From: DATBLE01 sp963719325
Lineage (GTDB): Bacteria; Actinomycetota; Thermoleophilia; Gaiellales; Gaiellaceae
Assembly (NCBI GenBank): GCA_963719325.1
Contig: CAVRBW010000025.1
Location: 1-64,000 of the forward strand
Length of the DNA: 64,000 nucleotides
Direction: 5' to 3'
Shown here: piece after piece, positions 36,169-44,933 of the stretch
Layout: the number at the start of each line of letters is the position of its first letter
How positions within the stretch are numbered: position 1 is the stretch's first letter
Program-made: the position numbers and the translations under genes
The notes under the pieces: generated by a model
Databases searched by the model: none
Seen by the model: only the letters and a program-made list of their open reading frames with translations
What the model was told of the DNA's origin: nothing

Positions 36169-37683
36169 TCATTCCCACTCGATGGTGGCGGGCGGCTTCG
36201 AGGAGAGGTCGAGCGCAACACGATTGACCGCAGGGATCTCGTTCACGATCCGGCTCGAGATCGTCTCCAGGAGGTCGTACGGCAGCCGCGCCCAGTCCGC
36301 GGTCATCGCGTCCTCCGAGCTCACCGCCCGGATGACGATCGGGTAGCCGTAGGTGCGCTCGTCGCCCTGCACCCCCACGGAGCGGATCCCGGGGAGCACG
36401 GCAAAGCACTGCCACAGCTCGCGGTACAGCCCGGCGCGGCGCACCTCCTCGAGCAGGATCGCGTCGGCCTCTCGCAGGATCTCGAGGCGCTCGCGCGTGA
36501 CCTCGCCGATGATCCGGATCCCGAGACCCGGCCCTGGGAACGGGTGGCGCCAGACCATCGCGTCAGGCAAGCCCAGCTCCTCTCCCACCCGCCGCACCTC
36601 GTCCTTGAACAACGACCGGAGCGGCTCGACGAGCTCCATCGTCATGTCGTCCGGGAGCCCACCGACGTTGTGGTGCGACTTGATCTTCGCGGCCACCCCT
36701 TCCGTGCCGCCGGACTCGATCACGTCCGAGTAGAGGGTGCCCTGGACGAGAAAGGTCGTGCGCCCGAGCCGAGCCGCTTCCTCCTCGAAGACCCGGATGA
36801 ACTCCTCCCCGATCCGGCGGCGCTTCTCTTCGGGATCGGTGACGCCGTCGAGCCGCGCCAGGAAGCGCGCCGCTGCGTCGACGTGCACGAGCGGCACGTG
36901 AAAGTGGCCCTCGAACGTCTCGACCACCTGCACCGCCTCGTCCTTTCGCAACAAGCCGTGGTCGACGAAGACGCAGGTGAGCTGGTCGCCGACGGCCTTG
37001 TGGACGAGCAGCGCGGCGACGGCGGAGTCGACGCCGCCCGACAGAGCGCACAGCACCCGCTCGCGGCCGACCTGGGCGCGGATCCGCTCGACCTGCTCCT
37101 CGATCACCGCCGCGGGTGTCCAGGTCGGGCGGGCGCCGGCCACGGCGTAGAGGAAGTTCTTCAGGACGTCCTGACCGTGCGGGGTGTGGACGACCTCCGG
37201 ATGGAACTGGATGCCGTAGAGGCCCCGTTCCGGCGCCTCGAACGCCGCGATCGGCGTCGACTCGGAGCCGCCCGTCACGGCCGCGCCCTCCGGAGGAGCG
37301 GTGACGGAATCGCGGTGGCTCATCCAGACGGTCTGCTCGTCGGGCAACCCGGAAGCGAGCGCCCCTCCGAACCGGATGTTCGTCTTTCCGAACTCGGAGA
37401 CGCCGGTTCGCTCGACGCAGCCGCCGAGCTCCTGCGCCATCAGGTGCATCCCGTAACAGATGCCGAGCACGGGGACGCCGAGGCCGAAGATGTCCGGGTC
37501 GACGCCGGGCGCGTTCTCCGCGTACACCGACGCCGGCCCGCCGCTGAGGATCAGCGCCGCCGGGTTCCGCGCGCCGAGCGAGGCTGCCGAGGCCTCGTGG
37601 CCGACGAGCTCGGAGTACACCCGGGCCTCGCGAACGCGCCGCGCGATCAGCTGCGAGTACTGGCCGCCGAGATCGACGACCAG
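36169..37683 (-). CDS. guaA: GMP synthase (glutamine-hydrolysing)
   Basis: It converts XMP to GMP. The GATase domain (about 1-190) has LILSGGPASVY, the nucleophile in VLGICYGMHLM and the FHPE loop in QFHPEVVHT. The PP-loop ATP-pyrophosphatase domain has LCALSGGVDSAVAALL, and the C-terminal dimerisation domain ends in LSSKPPATIEWE. Homology starts at VVDLGGQYSQLIARR, but no ATG/GTG/TTG exists in frame before it. I use the CTG at 37683. A GTG at 37620 would delete the first strand, and an ATG at 37694 is one base out of frame, so a missing base is the alternative. It lies 61 bp after guaB. Confidence 0.9.
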   Translation of the reverse strand: MVVDLGGQYSQLIARRVREARVYSELVGHEASAASLGARNPAALILSGGPASVYAENAPGVDPDIFGLGVPVLGICYGMHLMAQELGGCVERTGVSEFGKTNIRFGGALASGLPDEQTVWMSHRDSVTAPPEGAAVTGGSESTPIAAFEAPERGLYGIQFHPEVVHTPHGQDVLKNFLYAVAGARPTWTPAAVIEEQVERIRAQVGRERVLCALSGGVDSAVAALLVHKAVGDQLTCVFVDHGLLRKDEAVQVVETFEGHFHVPLVHVDAAARFLARLDGVTDPEEKRRRIGEEFIRVFEEEAARLGRTTFLVQGTLYSDVIESGGTEGVAAKIKSHHNVGGLPDDMTMELVEPLRSLFKDEVRRVGEELGLPDAMVWRHPFPGPGLGIRIIGEVTRERLEILREADAILLEEVRRAGLYRELWQCFAVLPGIRSVGVQGDERTYGYPIVIRAVSSEDAMTADWARLPYDLLETISSRIVNEIPAVNRVALDLSSKPPATIEWE

Positions 37684-37744
37684 GACTGGTCCATCTTCCG
37701 AGGTCGACTGAGCTCCAGGAGCCGCCGCCGGGAACGGGAGGACC

Positions 37745-40363
37745 TCAGCGGCGATAGTTGGGTGCCTCTTTCGTGATCGTCACGTCGTGCGGGTGGCTCT
37801 CGTACAACCCGGCCGCGCTGATCCGGACGAAACGCGTCTTCTCCTTCATGTCCTCGATCGTCGGCGCGCCGCAGTAGCCCATCGACTGCCGGAGGCCGCC
37901 GACGAACTGGTGGAGCACGGTCTGGGCGGGCCCCTTGTACGGGACGCGGCCCTCGATTCCCTCCGGGACGAGCTTGTCGACGTCTTCGACGTCACCCTGG
38001 AAGTAGCGGTCCTTCGAGAACCCGCGCGCCTTCATCGCGCCGAGCGAGCCCATCCCCCGATACTCCTTGTACCGCTCTCCCTGGACGAGGATCACGTCGC
38101 CGGGCGCCTCGTCCGTTCCCGCCAGGACGGAGCCGAGCATCACGCTGTCGGCGCCGGCCGCGATCGCCTTCGCGATGTCGCCCGAGTTCCGGATCCCGCC
38201 ATCGGCGATCAGCGGCACACCGGCCGGGGCGCACGCGCGCGCGCATTCATACACGGCGGTCACCTGGGGAACCCCGACGCCGGCAACGATCCGAGTCGTG
38301 CAGATCGAGTTGTGAACGATGACGTTGTCGGCGATGAAGCTGTGGGTGGGGCAGTCGACCTCGATGTCGTACACGGGAAGGGCAGACCCGATCGGCAGGC
38401 CATCCAGTCGCTTGACCACCTGGAAGTCGCGCAGATGACGCTTGGCGTGGGTCACGTTCAACCGGGCACGGATGGAGGGACGGCACGCGTCGTCGGTCGT
38501 ACCCACCAGTCCTCCGGCGGACGGTCGCTCCCCACGAAGCTCCGGGAAGCTTCCGTGGAGGAGCAGGCAAAGGACCGCGTACAACTCGGCCAGCCGCGGC
38601 GACGTGTTCCGGAAGCAGAGCCTCCCTGACCCGTCAACGTGACCATCGCTGTCGATCAGGCCATCGAAGAGGCCCTGCAGATACCGCGGCTCGTTACAGA
38701 GGTACGGCGACGGAAGACGCTTGTCCGCTCTCTTTCCGAAATCGCGGAGGAGGCGGGCCCACTGGAGGGAGTAGAGGTACACCCTGATGACCTTGCCTTC
38801 CTTCAGCGAGGGTCTCACGCCCGACACCGCTTCGACGGCGGCCATCAACTTCGAGGCGGTCGCGGACTCATTCGGGCCGAACGACCACGCGACGCGGCCG
38901 AGCTCAGAGTTACGAGACGGTGCTAGAAGCACATCGCCATCGCCAAGGAAGGTTCCGAAGACGTAGCCGAGCTCGTACGACTCCGGGATGTCGGTCACAT
39001 ACCGAGCAAGCTGCTTCTTCTTGCGGACCGCGAACTGCCGAAGGTCGATCTCGAGATGGTCGGGCAACTCGAACGCAACACGCCGCGGGGACAGGAACAC
39101 CGCCCGGTCCAGATCTCCGATCGCCCTCCAGCCGATCTTCGTCACTCCCAGCTTCGTCGGCCTTTCCAGGAGGCGGACGTAGCCGCTGGACTGCACTGTC
39201 GCGCGACTCGTTGTCGAGAGATCACCCACGTAGTGAAGGTGATCCGGTGTGACGATGGTCTCTCTGTACCAACCCGTGTGTCGCGAGGACATGACCTCGC
39301 GGATGCCGGTACATCGAGACGCCAAGACCGTGACTGCCTCCCCATGCATGTTGATCACGCGGTCGCCGGGCACGATCTCCTCGATGTGCTTGTAGGTCGC
39401 GTCGGCCATGAGCACTCGCGTCCCGGCGGCGAAGCAACCCGGCCCGACGCCGACCTTGACGCCGTCCACGCCGGCTCCGACCAGCGCCTCGGCCGCGTCG
39501 TAGGTGGCGATGTTCCCGGCGACGAGCTGGACGTCGAACCGCGACTTGAGCGTCCGCGCCATCTCCACCACTCCCTGCGAGTGCCCGTGGGCGGTGTCGA
39601 GGACCAGCACGTCGGCGCCCTGGGCGACGAGCGCGTCGGCGCGATCGAGCGCGTCGGGGCCGACGCCGACCGCCGCGCCGACGCGAAGCCTCCCCTGGGC
39701 GTCCTTCGTCGCATCCGGGTAGGCGAGCCGCTTCGAGATGTCCTTCACGGTGATCAGGCCCTTGAGCCGGCCGTCCGCGTCGACCACGGGCAGCTTCTCG
39801 ACCTTGTTGCGGTGGAGGATCTGCTCGGCCTCGGGAAGCGTCGTCCCGACCGGGGCGGTGATCAGGTTGCGGCTCGTCATCAGCGCGCTGACCGGCTGCC
39901 CGGTGTCGTGCTCGAAGCGCAGGTCGCGATTCGTCAGGATCCCGACCAGCACGCCGTCGGCGTCGGTGATCGGGACGCCTGAGATCCGGTACCGCGCCAT
40001 CAGGTCGAGCGCCTCGGCGACCGGCGCATTCGGCGGCAGCGTGACCGGCTCGACGATCATCCCGGACTCCGACCGCTTCACCTTGTCGATCTCCGCAACC
40101 TGGTGCTCGATCGAGAGGTTGCGGTGGACGATCCCGATCCCGCCGACGCGTGCGAGCGCAATCGCGAGCCGCGCCTCGGTGACGGTATCCATCGCGGCGG
40201 AGACGACGGGAATCGAGAGCTCGATCTCGCGAGTCAGGTGTGTGCGCGTGGAGACGTCGTTCGGCAGTACCTCGGACTCGGCCGGCACGAGCAGCACGTC
40301 GTCGAAGGCAAATCCCTCACGGGCGAACTTCTCCTCGAGCGCGAGGAGCCGCTCGACTTCCAT
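37745..40363 (-). CDS. guaB: IMP dehydrogenase precursor containing an intein
   Basis: IMPDH oxidises IMP to XMP, the committed step to guanine nucleotides. The N-terminal FAREGFAFDDVLLVPAESEV and two CBS domains (about 105-215, regulatory) are clear, and the (beta/alpha)8 core has VLDTAHGHSQGV. At VGVGPG the chain is interrupted by a 376-residue intein (38309-39436), then resumes at SICTTR with the catalytic Cys, GADSVMLGSVLAG and MGYCGAPTI. Spliced length is about 496 residues, normal for the family. ATG at 40363; a TTG at 40387 in the same frame is possible. It is followed by guaA. Confidence 0.96.
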   Translation of the reverse strand: MEVERLLALEEKFAREGFAFDDVLLVPAESEVLPNDVSTRTHLTREIELSIPVVSAAMDTVTEARLAIALARVGGIGIVHRNLSIEHQVAEIDKVKRSESGMIVEPVTLPPNAPVAEALDLMARYRISGVPITDADGVLVGILTNRDLRFEHDTGQPVSALMTSRNLITAPVGTTLPEAEQILHRNKVEKLPVVDADGRLKGLITVKDISKRLAYPDATKDAQGRLRVGAAVGVGPDALDRADALVAQGADVLVLDTAHGHSQGVVEMARTLKSRFDVQLVAGNIATYDAAEALVGAGVDGVKVGVGPGCFAAGTRVLMADATYKHIEEIVPGDRVINMHGEAVTVLASRCTGIREVMSSRHTGWYRETIVTPDHLHYVGDLSTTSRATVQSSGYVRLLERPTKLGVTKIGWRAIGDLDRAVFLSPRRVAFELPDHLEIDLRQFAVRKKKQLARYVTDIPESYELGYVFGTFLGDGDVLLAPSRNSELGRVAWSFGPNESATASKLMAAVEAVSGVRPSLKEGKVIRVYLYSLQWARLLRDFGKRADKRLPSPYLCNEPRYLQGLFDGLIDSDGHVDGSGRLCFRNTSPRLAELYAVLCLLLHGSFPELRGERPSAGGLVGTTDDACRPSIRARLNVTHAKRHLRDFQVVKRLDGLPIGSALPVYDIEVDCPTHSFIADNVIVHNSICTTRIVAGVGVPQVTAVYECARACAPAGVPLIADGGIRNSGDIAKAIAAGADSVMLGSVLAGTDEAPGDVILVQGERYKEYRGMGSLGAMKARGFSKDRYFQGDVEDVDKLVPEGIEGRVPYKGPAQTVLHQFVGGLRQSMGYCGAPTIEDMKEKTRFVRISAAGLYESHPHDVTITKEAPNYRR
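38309..39436 (-). mobile_element. Intein with LAGLIDADG homing endonuclease in guaB
   Basis: The intein begins with Cys in CFAAGTRVLMAD (block A) and ends VIVHN followed by Ser+1, the standard splicing junction. Block B is IVTPDHLHY near intein residue 61, and block F is VYDIEVDCPTHSFIADN near 355. Two dodecapeptides, LGYVFGTFLGDG (about 156-167) and LQGLFDGLIDSDG (about 253-265), mark an apparently intact LAGLIDADG endonuclease. The insertion lies between Gly-Pro-Gly and Ser-Ile-Cys, in the active-site loop. Base composition looks less GC-rich than its surroundings, consistent with horizontal entry. Confidence 0.95.
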
Positions 40364-40424
40364 CCTTCCGAGCTCCAGCCCTTCCAAGGAGACCAGCTTA
40401 GCGTCGGGCCCGGCCGACCTGAAG

Positions 40425-41384
40425 CTACCGCTCGGAGACCACTGCTTCGAAGTCGCCGACCTCGACGACGGAAGCGAGTCGCGCGGCCTCGCGCGGGTCG
40501 AAGCGGCCCGCTCCCACCTCTTGCGTCGACGCCGTTCCGGCGGCGACCGCTTCGCGCAGCGCCTCCTCCGGCCCCTTGCCCTCGAGCAGCGCGGCGATCA
40601 GTGCCGCCAGGAGGACGTCGCCCGCGCCGACTGCCGAGACCGGCTCGACGTGCGGAGCCACGGCGTGGTAGCGGCGAGCCTTCCGCCCGTCGCGAACTCT
40701 CGCGAAGCAGCCGCCCTCGTTCGTGACGACGACGTCGCGGGCGCCCAGCTCGGCGATGTGCTCGAGCGCGAGGGCGAAGTCCTGCAGCTCGTAGAACTCC
40801 TGCCCGACGAGCGCCTCCGCCTCGCGCTGGTTCGGCGTGACGAGATACGGCTCGCCCTCGAGCCCGAGGCGGAGCGGCTCGCCGTCCGTGTCGAGCACGG
40901 TCTGGACCTGGCGCCGGTTCAGCTCGCGGATCAGGTCGCCGTAGAACCCCGGGTCGACACCGCGCGGGAGAGATCCGGCCAGGATGACGAAGTCGGCGCC
41001 TCGGGACAAGTAGTGGACCTTCTCGAGCAGCATCTCCTGCTCTTCGGCTGACACGTGGGGTCCCCACTCGTTGATCTCCGTGAAGGTGCTGACGGTCGGG
41101 TCGACGACGGCAGTCGACGTGCGCGATTCGTCGCCGATCCGGACGAAGTCGTTGAGGATCGCCTCTCCGGTCAGCTCCTCGACGACCCGCGTTCCCGTGC
41201 GTCCACCGGCGAGTCCCGTCGCGACGACGGGCACGCCCAGCCGCTTCAGCGCACGGGCGACGTTGATTCCCTTGCCGCCGGCGAGCGTCAGGCCCGCGCT
41301 GGCGCGGTGTCGTTGACCGAGCTGGAAGTTGGGCACGGTCAGCGTCCTGTCGATCGCGGCGTTGAGCGTGACGGTGACGATCAC
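40425..41384 (-). CDS. PfkB-family sugar kinase (1-phosphofructokinase-like)
   Basis: A 319-residue ribokinase-fold kinase of the FruK/LacC type: VTLNAAIDRTL at the N-terminus, LAGGKGINVARALKRLG near residue 33, ILAGSLPRGVDP, TPNQREAEALVG, and the catalytic VSAVGAGDVLLAAL near 250. It probably phosphorylates fructose-1-phosphate or tagatose-6-phosphate. No PTS genes are nearby, so the sugar is uncertain. GTG at 41384 overlaps the dac stop as GTGA. Confidence 0.88.
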   Translation of the reverse strand: MIVTVTLNAAIDRTLTVPNFQLGQRHRASAGLTLAGGKGINVARALKRLGVPVVATGLAGGRTGTRVVEELTGEAILNDFVRIGDESRTSTAVVDPTVSTFTEINEWGPHVSAEEQEMLLEKVHYLSRGADFVILAGSLPRGVDPGFYGDLIRELNRRQVQTVLDTDGEPLRLGLEGEPYLVTPNQREAEALVGQEFYELQDFALALEHIAELGARDVVVTNEGGCFARVRDGRKARRYHAVAPHVEPVSAVGAGDVLLAALIAALLEGKGPEEALREAVAAGTASTQEVGAGRFDPREAARLASVVEVGDFEAVVSER

Positions 41385-42511
41385 GAGAACCAGCTCCCGA
41401 CGTGGTGCAGCGTTCGTCCCGCGTACCACTCCGTCCGGCCGACGAATCCCGGACGCGAGATCGGGCGCGCAGCGACGAGCGGTCGAGTGGCGATCAGCTT
41501 CGAACCGGCGTAGACCCGCACCTCACCGAGCGGCTGACCCTTGCGCACAGGGAGGGAGACTACCGTCGGAGCGACGACGCGCTCGACGAGCGTCCGGTCG
41601 ACGCGGACGATTCGGGCGACGCGGCCGGTGGCGACGAGCCCGAGCGAGCGTCGTCCGTAGGGAGCGGCGGCGGTGGCGTAGACCCGCTCGGGAGAGATCA
41701 CGTTCACTCGTCGGTAGCGCGAGATGCCCCACGCGAGGAGCTCTTCGAGATCGCCGTTGCGCCCCTCGCGCGACGGGGCACCGAGCAGCGTCGCGTAGAT
41801 CGTCACCCCGTGCGCACGCGCGGCTGCAACCTCGGACCAGCCGGCAGCGGTCGTGTGCCCGGTCTTGACGCCGAACACACCGGGAAACCTGCCGAGCAGG
41901 TCGTTCCAGGTCTTCAGCGTTCGACCGCCGGTGATCGCCGCCGTGGGGCGGGCAACGACCGCGCGGATCACCGGATCCTTCATCGCGATCCGGGCAAGCC
42001 GCGTCACGTCGTGGGCGCTCGAGTAATGGCCGGGTGCGTCCAGCCCGTCGGGGTTCGCGAAATGGGTGTCACGAAGCCCAAGCCGTCCCGCCTCGGCGTT
42101 CATCATCGCCACGAACTCGGCCTGGCTGCCGCCGACGTACTCGGCGAGGGCGACCGCCGCGTCGTTCGCGCTCTGGATCAACGCTCCCTCGACCAGCTCC
42201 CGGACGGTGAGCCGCTCGCCCCTCTGCAGGTAGATCGACGACTCTCCGACCGCGGCGGCTCGAGCGCTGACCGTGACGACGTCGTCGAGGCGGGAGTGCT
42301 GGAGTGCGACCAGCACCGTCATCAGCTTCGTGATGCTCGCGATCGGGAGCTGCTCGCGGTCGTGGCTGTGCGCGAGGACCTCGCCCGTGACGCCGTTCTG
42401 GACGACGTATGCGCGGCCGGTGACCTGCGGAGCCCCCGCGAATGCCGTCGAGGCGGAAAGGAGCAGGGCCGTCGCGAGGAGCGCCAGCCGGCGAAACGTG
42501 GGGAAACCCAT
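41381..42511 (-). CDS. D-alanyl-D-alanine carboxypeptidase (penicillin-binding protein, S11)
   Basis: A 376-residue DacA/DacF-type enzyme that trims the terminal D-Ala of peptidoglycan stem peptides. The signal peptide (FRRLALLATALLLSASTAFA) is followed by PIASITKLMTVL (SxxK), LIQSANDAAVALAEYVGG (SxN) and FGVKTGHTTAAG (KTG). A C-terminal beta domain runs about 290-376. The ATG at 42511 lies in the loop of an R2 repeat hairpin; a longer frame to 42613 only reads through the repeat. It is coupled to the PfkB gene. Confidence 0.9.
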   Translation of the reverse strand: MGFPTFRRLALLATALLLSASTAFAGAPQVTGRAYVVQNGVTGEVLAHSHDREQLPIASITKLMTVLVALQHSRLDDVVTVSARAAAVGESSIYLQRGERLTVRELVEGALIQSANDAAVALAEYVGGSQAEFVAMMNAEAGRLGLRDTHFANPDGLDAPGHYSSAHDVTRLARIAMKDPVIRAVVARPTAAITGGRTLKTWNDLLGRFPGVFGVKTGHTTAAGWSEVAAARAHGVTIYATLLGAPSREGRNGDLEELLAWGISRYRRVNVISPERVYATAAAPYGRRSLGLVATGRVARIVRVDRTLVERVVAPTVVSLPVRKGQPLGEVRVYAGSKLIATRPLVAARPISRPGFVGRTEWYAGRTLHHVGSWFS

Positions 42512-42597
42512 GCTCCCCCCACGGGCCCCCTCCTTCGCCGCGCAGGTCGTACCGCTCTTGCGCTCCGGCGAGAACGCGGTCTCGCCTCCGCGCGCGG
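42497..42597. repeat. R2 repeat, copy 2, overlapping the carboxypeptidase start
   Basis: The first hairpin, cgtgggg...ccccccacg (42497-42522), carries the carboxypeptidase start codon (42509-42511) in its loop. Then come a ccccctcctt run and the second hairpin GGCGAGAacgcggTCTCGCC (42567-42586). It is a clear relative of the copies at 33451 and 50821 and replaces the usual Shine-Dalgarno region. Confidence 0.75.
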
Positions 42598-42615
42598 CAG
42601 TGCAGCGGACCATGA

Positions 42616-42987
42616 CTACTTGACGCGGACTTGCTGGCCCGGGATCAGAGCTGTGGGCTCGACTCCGGGGTTGAGTCGGAGGAGAGCATCCACACTTGTC
42701 GAGAACCTGGTCGCGATCGCGCCGAGCGTGTCGCCGCTTCGAATCACGTAGTACCGCTTGGCCACGGAGGCAGCGCGCGGCGCCGCGCCCCCGGACCGCC
42801 TGCTCGTCGCGACGGCCGTGCTCGGCGTCTGCGCCGCAGGCGAATCGGATCGCAGAGCGGAGCGCACGACGAGCGCCACGGCAGTGACCGCGATCAGGAA
42901 CAGCGCGGGCGCGACGTACCGTACGACCGCCCTGGAGAGAACGACCGGGCGGTACCCGCGGCCGGGAAGGAACCGGCGGTCTACCAC
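42616..42987 (-). CDS. LysM-domain membrane-anchored protein
   Basis: A 123-residue protein: a short basic N-terminus, one membrane helix (YVAPALFLIAVTAVALVV), an Ala/Ser-rich linker, and one C-terminal LysM domain (YYVIRSGDTLGAIATRFST to LIPGQQVRVK) that binds glycan in peptidoglycan. It is probably a bitopic protein with LysM outside. GTG at 42987 overlaps the pyrF 3' end by 7 bp. The D,D-carboxypeptidase gene follows on the same strand, so a wall role is likely. Confidence 0.86.
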   Translation of the reverse strand: MVDRRFLPGRGYRPVVLSRAVVRYVAPALFLIAVTAVALVVRSALRSDSPAAQTPSTAVATSRRSGGAAPRAASVAKRYYVIRSGDTLGAIATRFSTSVDALLRLNPGVEPTALIPGQQVRVK

Positions 42988-43898
42988 CCCGACACCTTCC
43001 ACACCTCGTGGCTCAGGCGTGCCGCCTCGGCGGCCGCCGCGGTCCGCCAGTCCTCGTCCGACTCCCGAAACGCATAGATGACGGATCGAGCCGCGTTGAC
43101 GACTGCGCTCGCCGGACCGCTCGTGAACGCACGCGCGATGTCGGCGGGCGTCGCCCCCTGAGCACCGACCCCCGGGAGGAGCAGGATCGCCTGGGGCAGG
43201 AGCCGGCGAGCCTCGCTGATCGCGCGCGGGTGCGTAGCCCCGACGACAGCTCCGACGCTGGAGAGGCCACACTCTCCGACCAGCTCCTCGCCAAGCTCCT
43301 GGACGAGGAGGGCGACCTGCTGCCACAGCGGGCGTCCGTCAGAGAGCGTGAGGTCCTGGACGTCGATGCTGCCCGCGTTCGAGGTCTTCACCAGGCAGAA
43401 CAGCCCGCTGCCTCCACGCCGGCAGGCGGCGACGAACGGCTCGAGCGAGTCGCGGCCGAGGTACGTGTTCACCGTCAAGGCGTCTGCGAGCGGATCACGC
43501 CCGTCGGCCGCTTCCAGATAGGCGTCGGCGTACGCGCGTGCGGTCGAGCCGATGTCGCCGCGTTTGCCGTCGACGATGACGAGCAGGCCCGCGGCACGCG
43601 CGTAGCCGACGACGCGTTCGAACGCGGCAATGCCGTCGCTGCCGAGCGCCTCGAAGAAGGCGAGCTGCGGTTTGACCGCGACCGCACATGGCGCGACCGC
43701 GTCGACGATCCCGCAGCAGAAACGAGCTACAGCCTCGGCGGCCGCCGGCCTGCCGATGTGAGCGTCGCCGCGCAGCTCGAGCGGCAGGAGGTCGAGCACC
43801 GGATCCAGCCCGACGACGAGCTGGCTGCGCTTCTGCTCGACCGCGGCCGCCAGCCGATCGGCGAAGGCGGTGGTCGCGACGGCAGCGCCTGCTTCCAT
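42981..43898 (-). CDS. pyrF: Orotidine 5'-phosphate decarboxylase (type 2)
   Basis: The last step of UMP synthesis. About 305 residues, the long class 2 form: QLVVGLDPVLDLLP near residue 25, VAVKPQLAFFEALG, the catalytic Lys/Asp cluster IVDGKRGDIGSTARAYADAY near 125, and LPGVGAQGATPADI. I chose the ATG at 43898 (MEAGAAVATT). pyrE lies 0.5 kb upstream on the same strand, separated by the HU gene. Confidence 0.94.
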   Translation of the reverse strand: MEAGAAVATTAFADRLAAAVEQKRSQLVVGLDPVLDLLPLELRGDAHIGRPAAAEAVARFCCGIVDAVAPCAVAVKPQLAFFEALGSDGIAAFERVVGYARAAGLLVIVDGKRGDIGSTARAYADAYLEAADGRDPLADALTVNTYLGRDSLEPFVAACRRGGSGLFCLVKTSNAGSIDVQDLTLSDGRPLWQQVALLVQELGEELVGECGLSSVGAVVGATHPRAISEARRLLPQAILLLPGVGAQGATPADIARAFTSGPASAVVNAARSVIYAFRESDEDWRTAAAAEAARLSHEVWKVSGW

Positions 43899-43961
43899 CA
43901 ACGACAGGGTAGATGCCGAGGTCCGCCCACGTCCCCTCGCTCCTGCGACCCCCGTGTAGCA

Positions 43962-43998
43962 CGAGGGCCGCGCCAAGACCAACTCGGCACGGCCCTCG
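43962..43998 (-). terminator. Hairpin between the HU gene and pyrF
   Basis: CGAGGGCCG (43962-43970) pairs perfectly with CGGCCCTCG (43990-43998). It lies just after the HU stop on the minus strand and before pyrF. The T-run is weak, so it may be an attenuating hairpin rather than a full terminator. Confidence 0.5.
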
Positions 43999-44026
43999 GT
44001 TTCGACTCGGAAGAGCTCAGACCTTC

Positions 44027-44305
44027 CTAGCCGCGAACTGCCTGCTTCAGCGAGCTTCCCGCGGTGAACTTCGGCACCGTCGCCGCCGGGATGTGCACCT
44101 TCTGGCCGGGGTTGCGTGGGTTGACGCCCATGCGCGCCTTGCGGTCGGACGTCGCGAACTTGCCGAAACCGGTGAAACTGACGGAATCGCGCCGCTTGAG
44201 GGCGTCCGTGATCGTTTCGAGGACAGCGTCGACGGCCTGGCCTGCCTCGCGGCGGTTGAGCCCGCTTCTCTGAGCAACCGCATCAACGAACTCTTGCTTC
44301 GTCAC
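44027..44305 (-). CDS. hup: HU-family nucleoid protein
   Basis: A 92-residue DNA-bending protein: MTKQEFVDAVAQRSGL, ITDALKRRDSVSFTGFGKF, and the DNA-binding arm signature GVNPRNPGQKVHIPA. There is no Lys/Ala-rich tail of the mycobacterial HupB type; the protein ends just after SLKQAVRG. ATG start. It sits between pyrE and pyrF. Confidence 0.95.
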   Translation of the reverse strand: MTKQEFVDAVAQRSGLNRREAGQAVDAVLETITDALKRRDSVSFTGFGKFATSDRKARMGVNPRNPGQKVHIPAATVPKFTAGSSLKQAVRG

Positions 44306-44366
44306 CTAGCTCCTCCTCTGGACGTATGGGTCACGGGGCGGAACCTAGCAGCCTTGGGCATTCCGC

Positions 44367-44924
44367 TCAACCATGCGGCTTCACGGCAGCCAACCGCCCC
44401 TCGACGACTTCGGCCGCACGGAACAACGGGTGCAAGCGCACGCCAAGGCGCGCGAGGGCGTCCACACCGCCCTCTTCCCGGTCGATGACACAGACGGCCG
44501 TGCGGCATTGGAGACCAGCTTGGCGAACGGCTCGGACGGCATCGGCAGCCGCCCCGCCCGCGGTCACGACATCCTCGATCAGGACGACCAGCTCGCCGGC
44601 CTCGAAGACGCCCTCGATGCGATTGCCCGTTCCGTGCGCCTTCTGCTCGTTGCGCACGATCAGGAACGGCAGCCGCGAAGCGAGCGAGGCTGCGGCGGAG
44701 AGCGCCACGGCACCGAGCTCCGGCCCCGCCAGGCGAAGAGCGTCGGGCTCCACCTCCCCGACCTTGGCCGCCAGCCGCGAGCCGATCGCCTCGAGCAGAT
44801 CGGGAATCGTCTCGAAGCGGTACTTGTCGAGGTAGTAGTGAGACCGACCTCCCGAGCGGAGGACGAAGTCGCCCTCCAGGTACGCGTGCTCGCGCAGGGC
44901 AGCCAGGAGCGCGCCGTCGTCCAC
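44367..44924 (-). CDS. pyrE: Orotate phosphoribosyltransferase
   Basis: A 185-residue enzyme that makes OMP from orotate and PRPP. SHYYLDKYRFE near residue 29, LAGPELGAVALSAA near 65, and the PRPP loop VVLIEDVVTAGGAAADAV near 117 are diagnostic. GTG start. The next upstream gene ends 9 bp away, so it is probably cotranscribed with the small membrane and Roadblock genes. Confidence 0.95.
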   Translation of the reverse strand: MDDGALLAALREHAYLEGDFVLRSGGRSHYYLDKYRFETIPDLLEAIGSRLAAKVGEVEPDALRLAGPELGAVALSAAASLASRLPFLIVRNEQKAHGTGNRIEGVFEAGELVVLIEDVVTAGGAAADAVRAVRQAGLQCRTAVCVIDREEGGVDALARLGVRLHPLFRAAEVVEGRLAAVKPHG

Positions 44925-44933
44925 TCGGGTGCC

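Noticed and set aside
42512..42613. N-terminal extension of the carboxypeptidase
   Set aside because: It would translate the R2 repeat and place 34 residues before a clean signal peptide.
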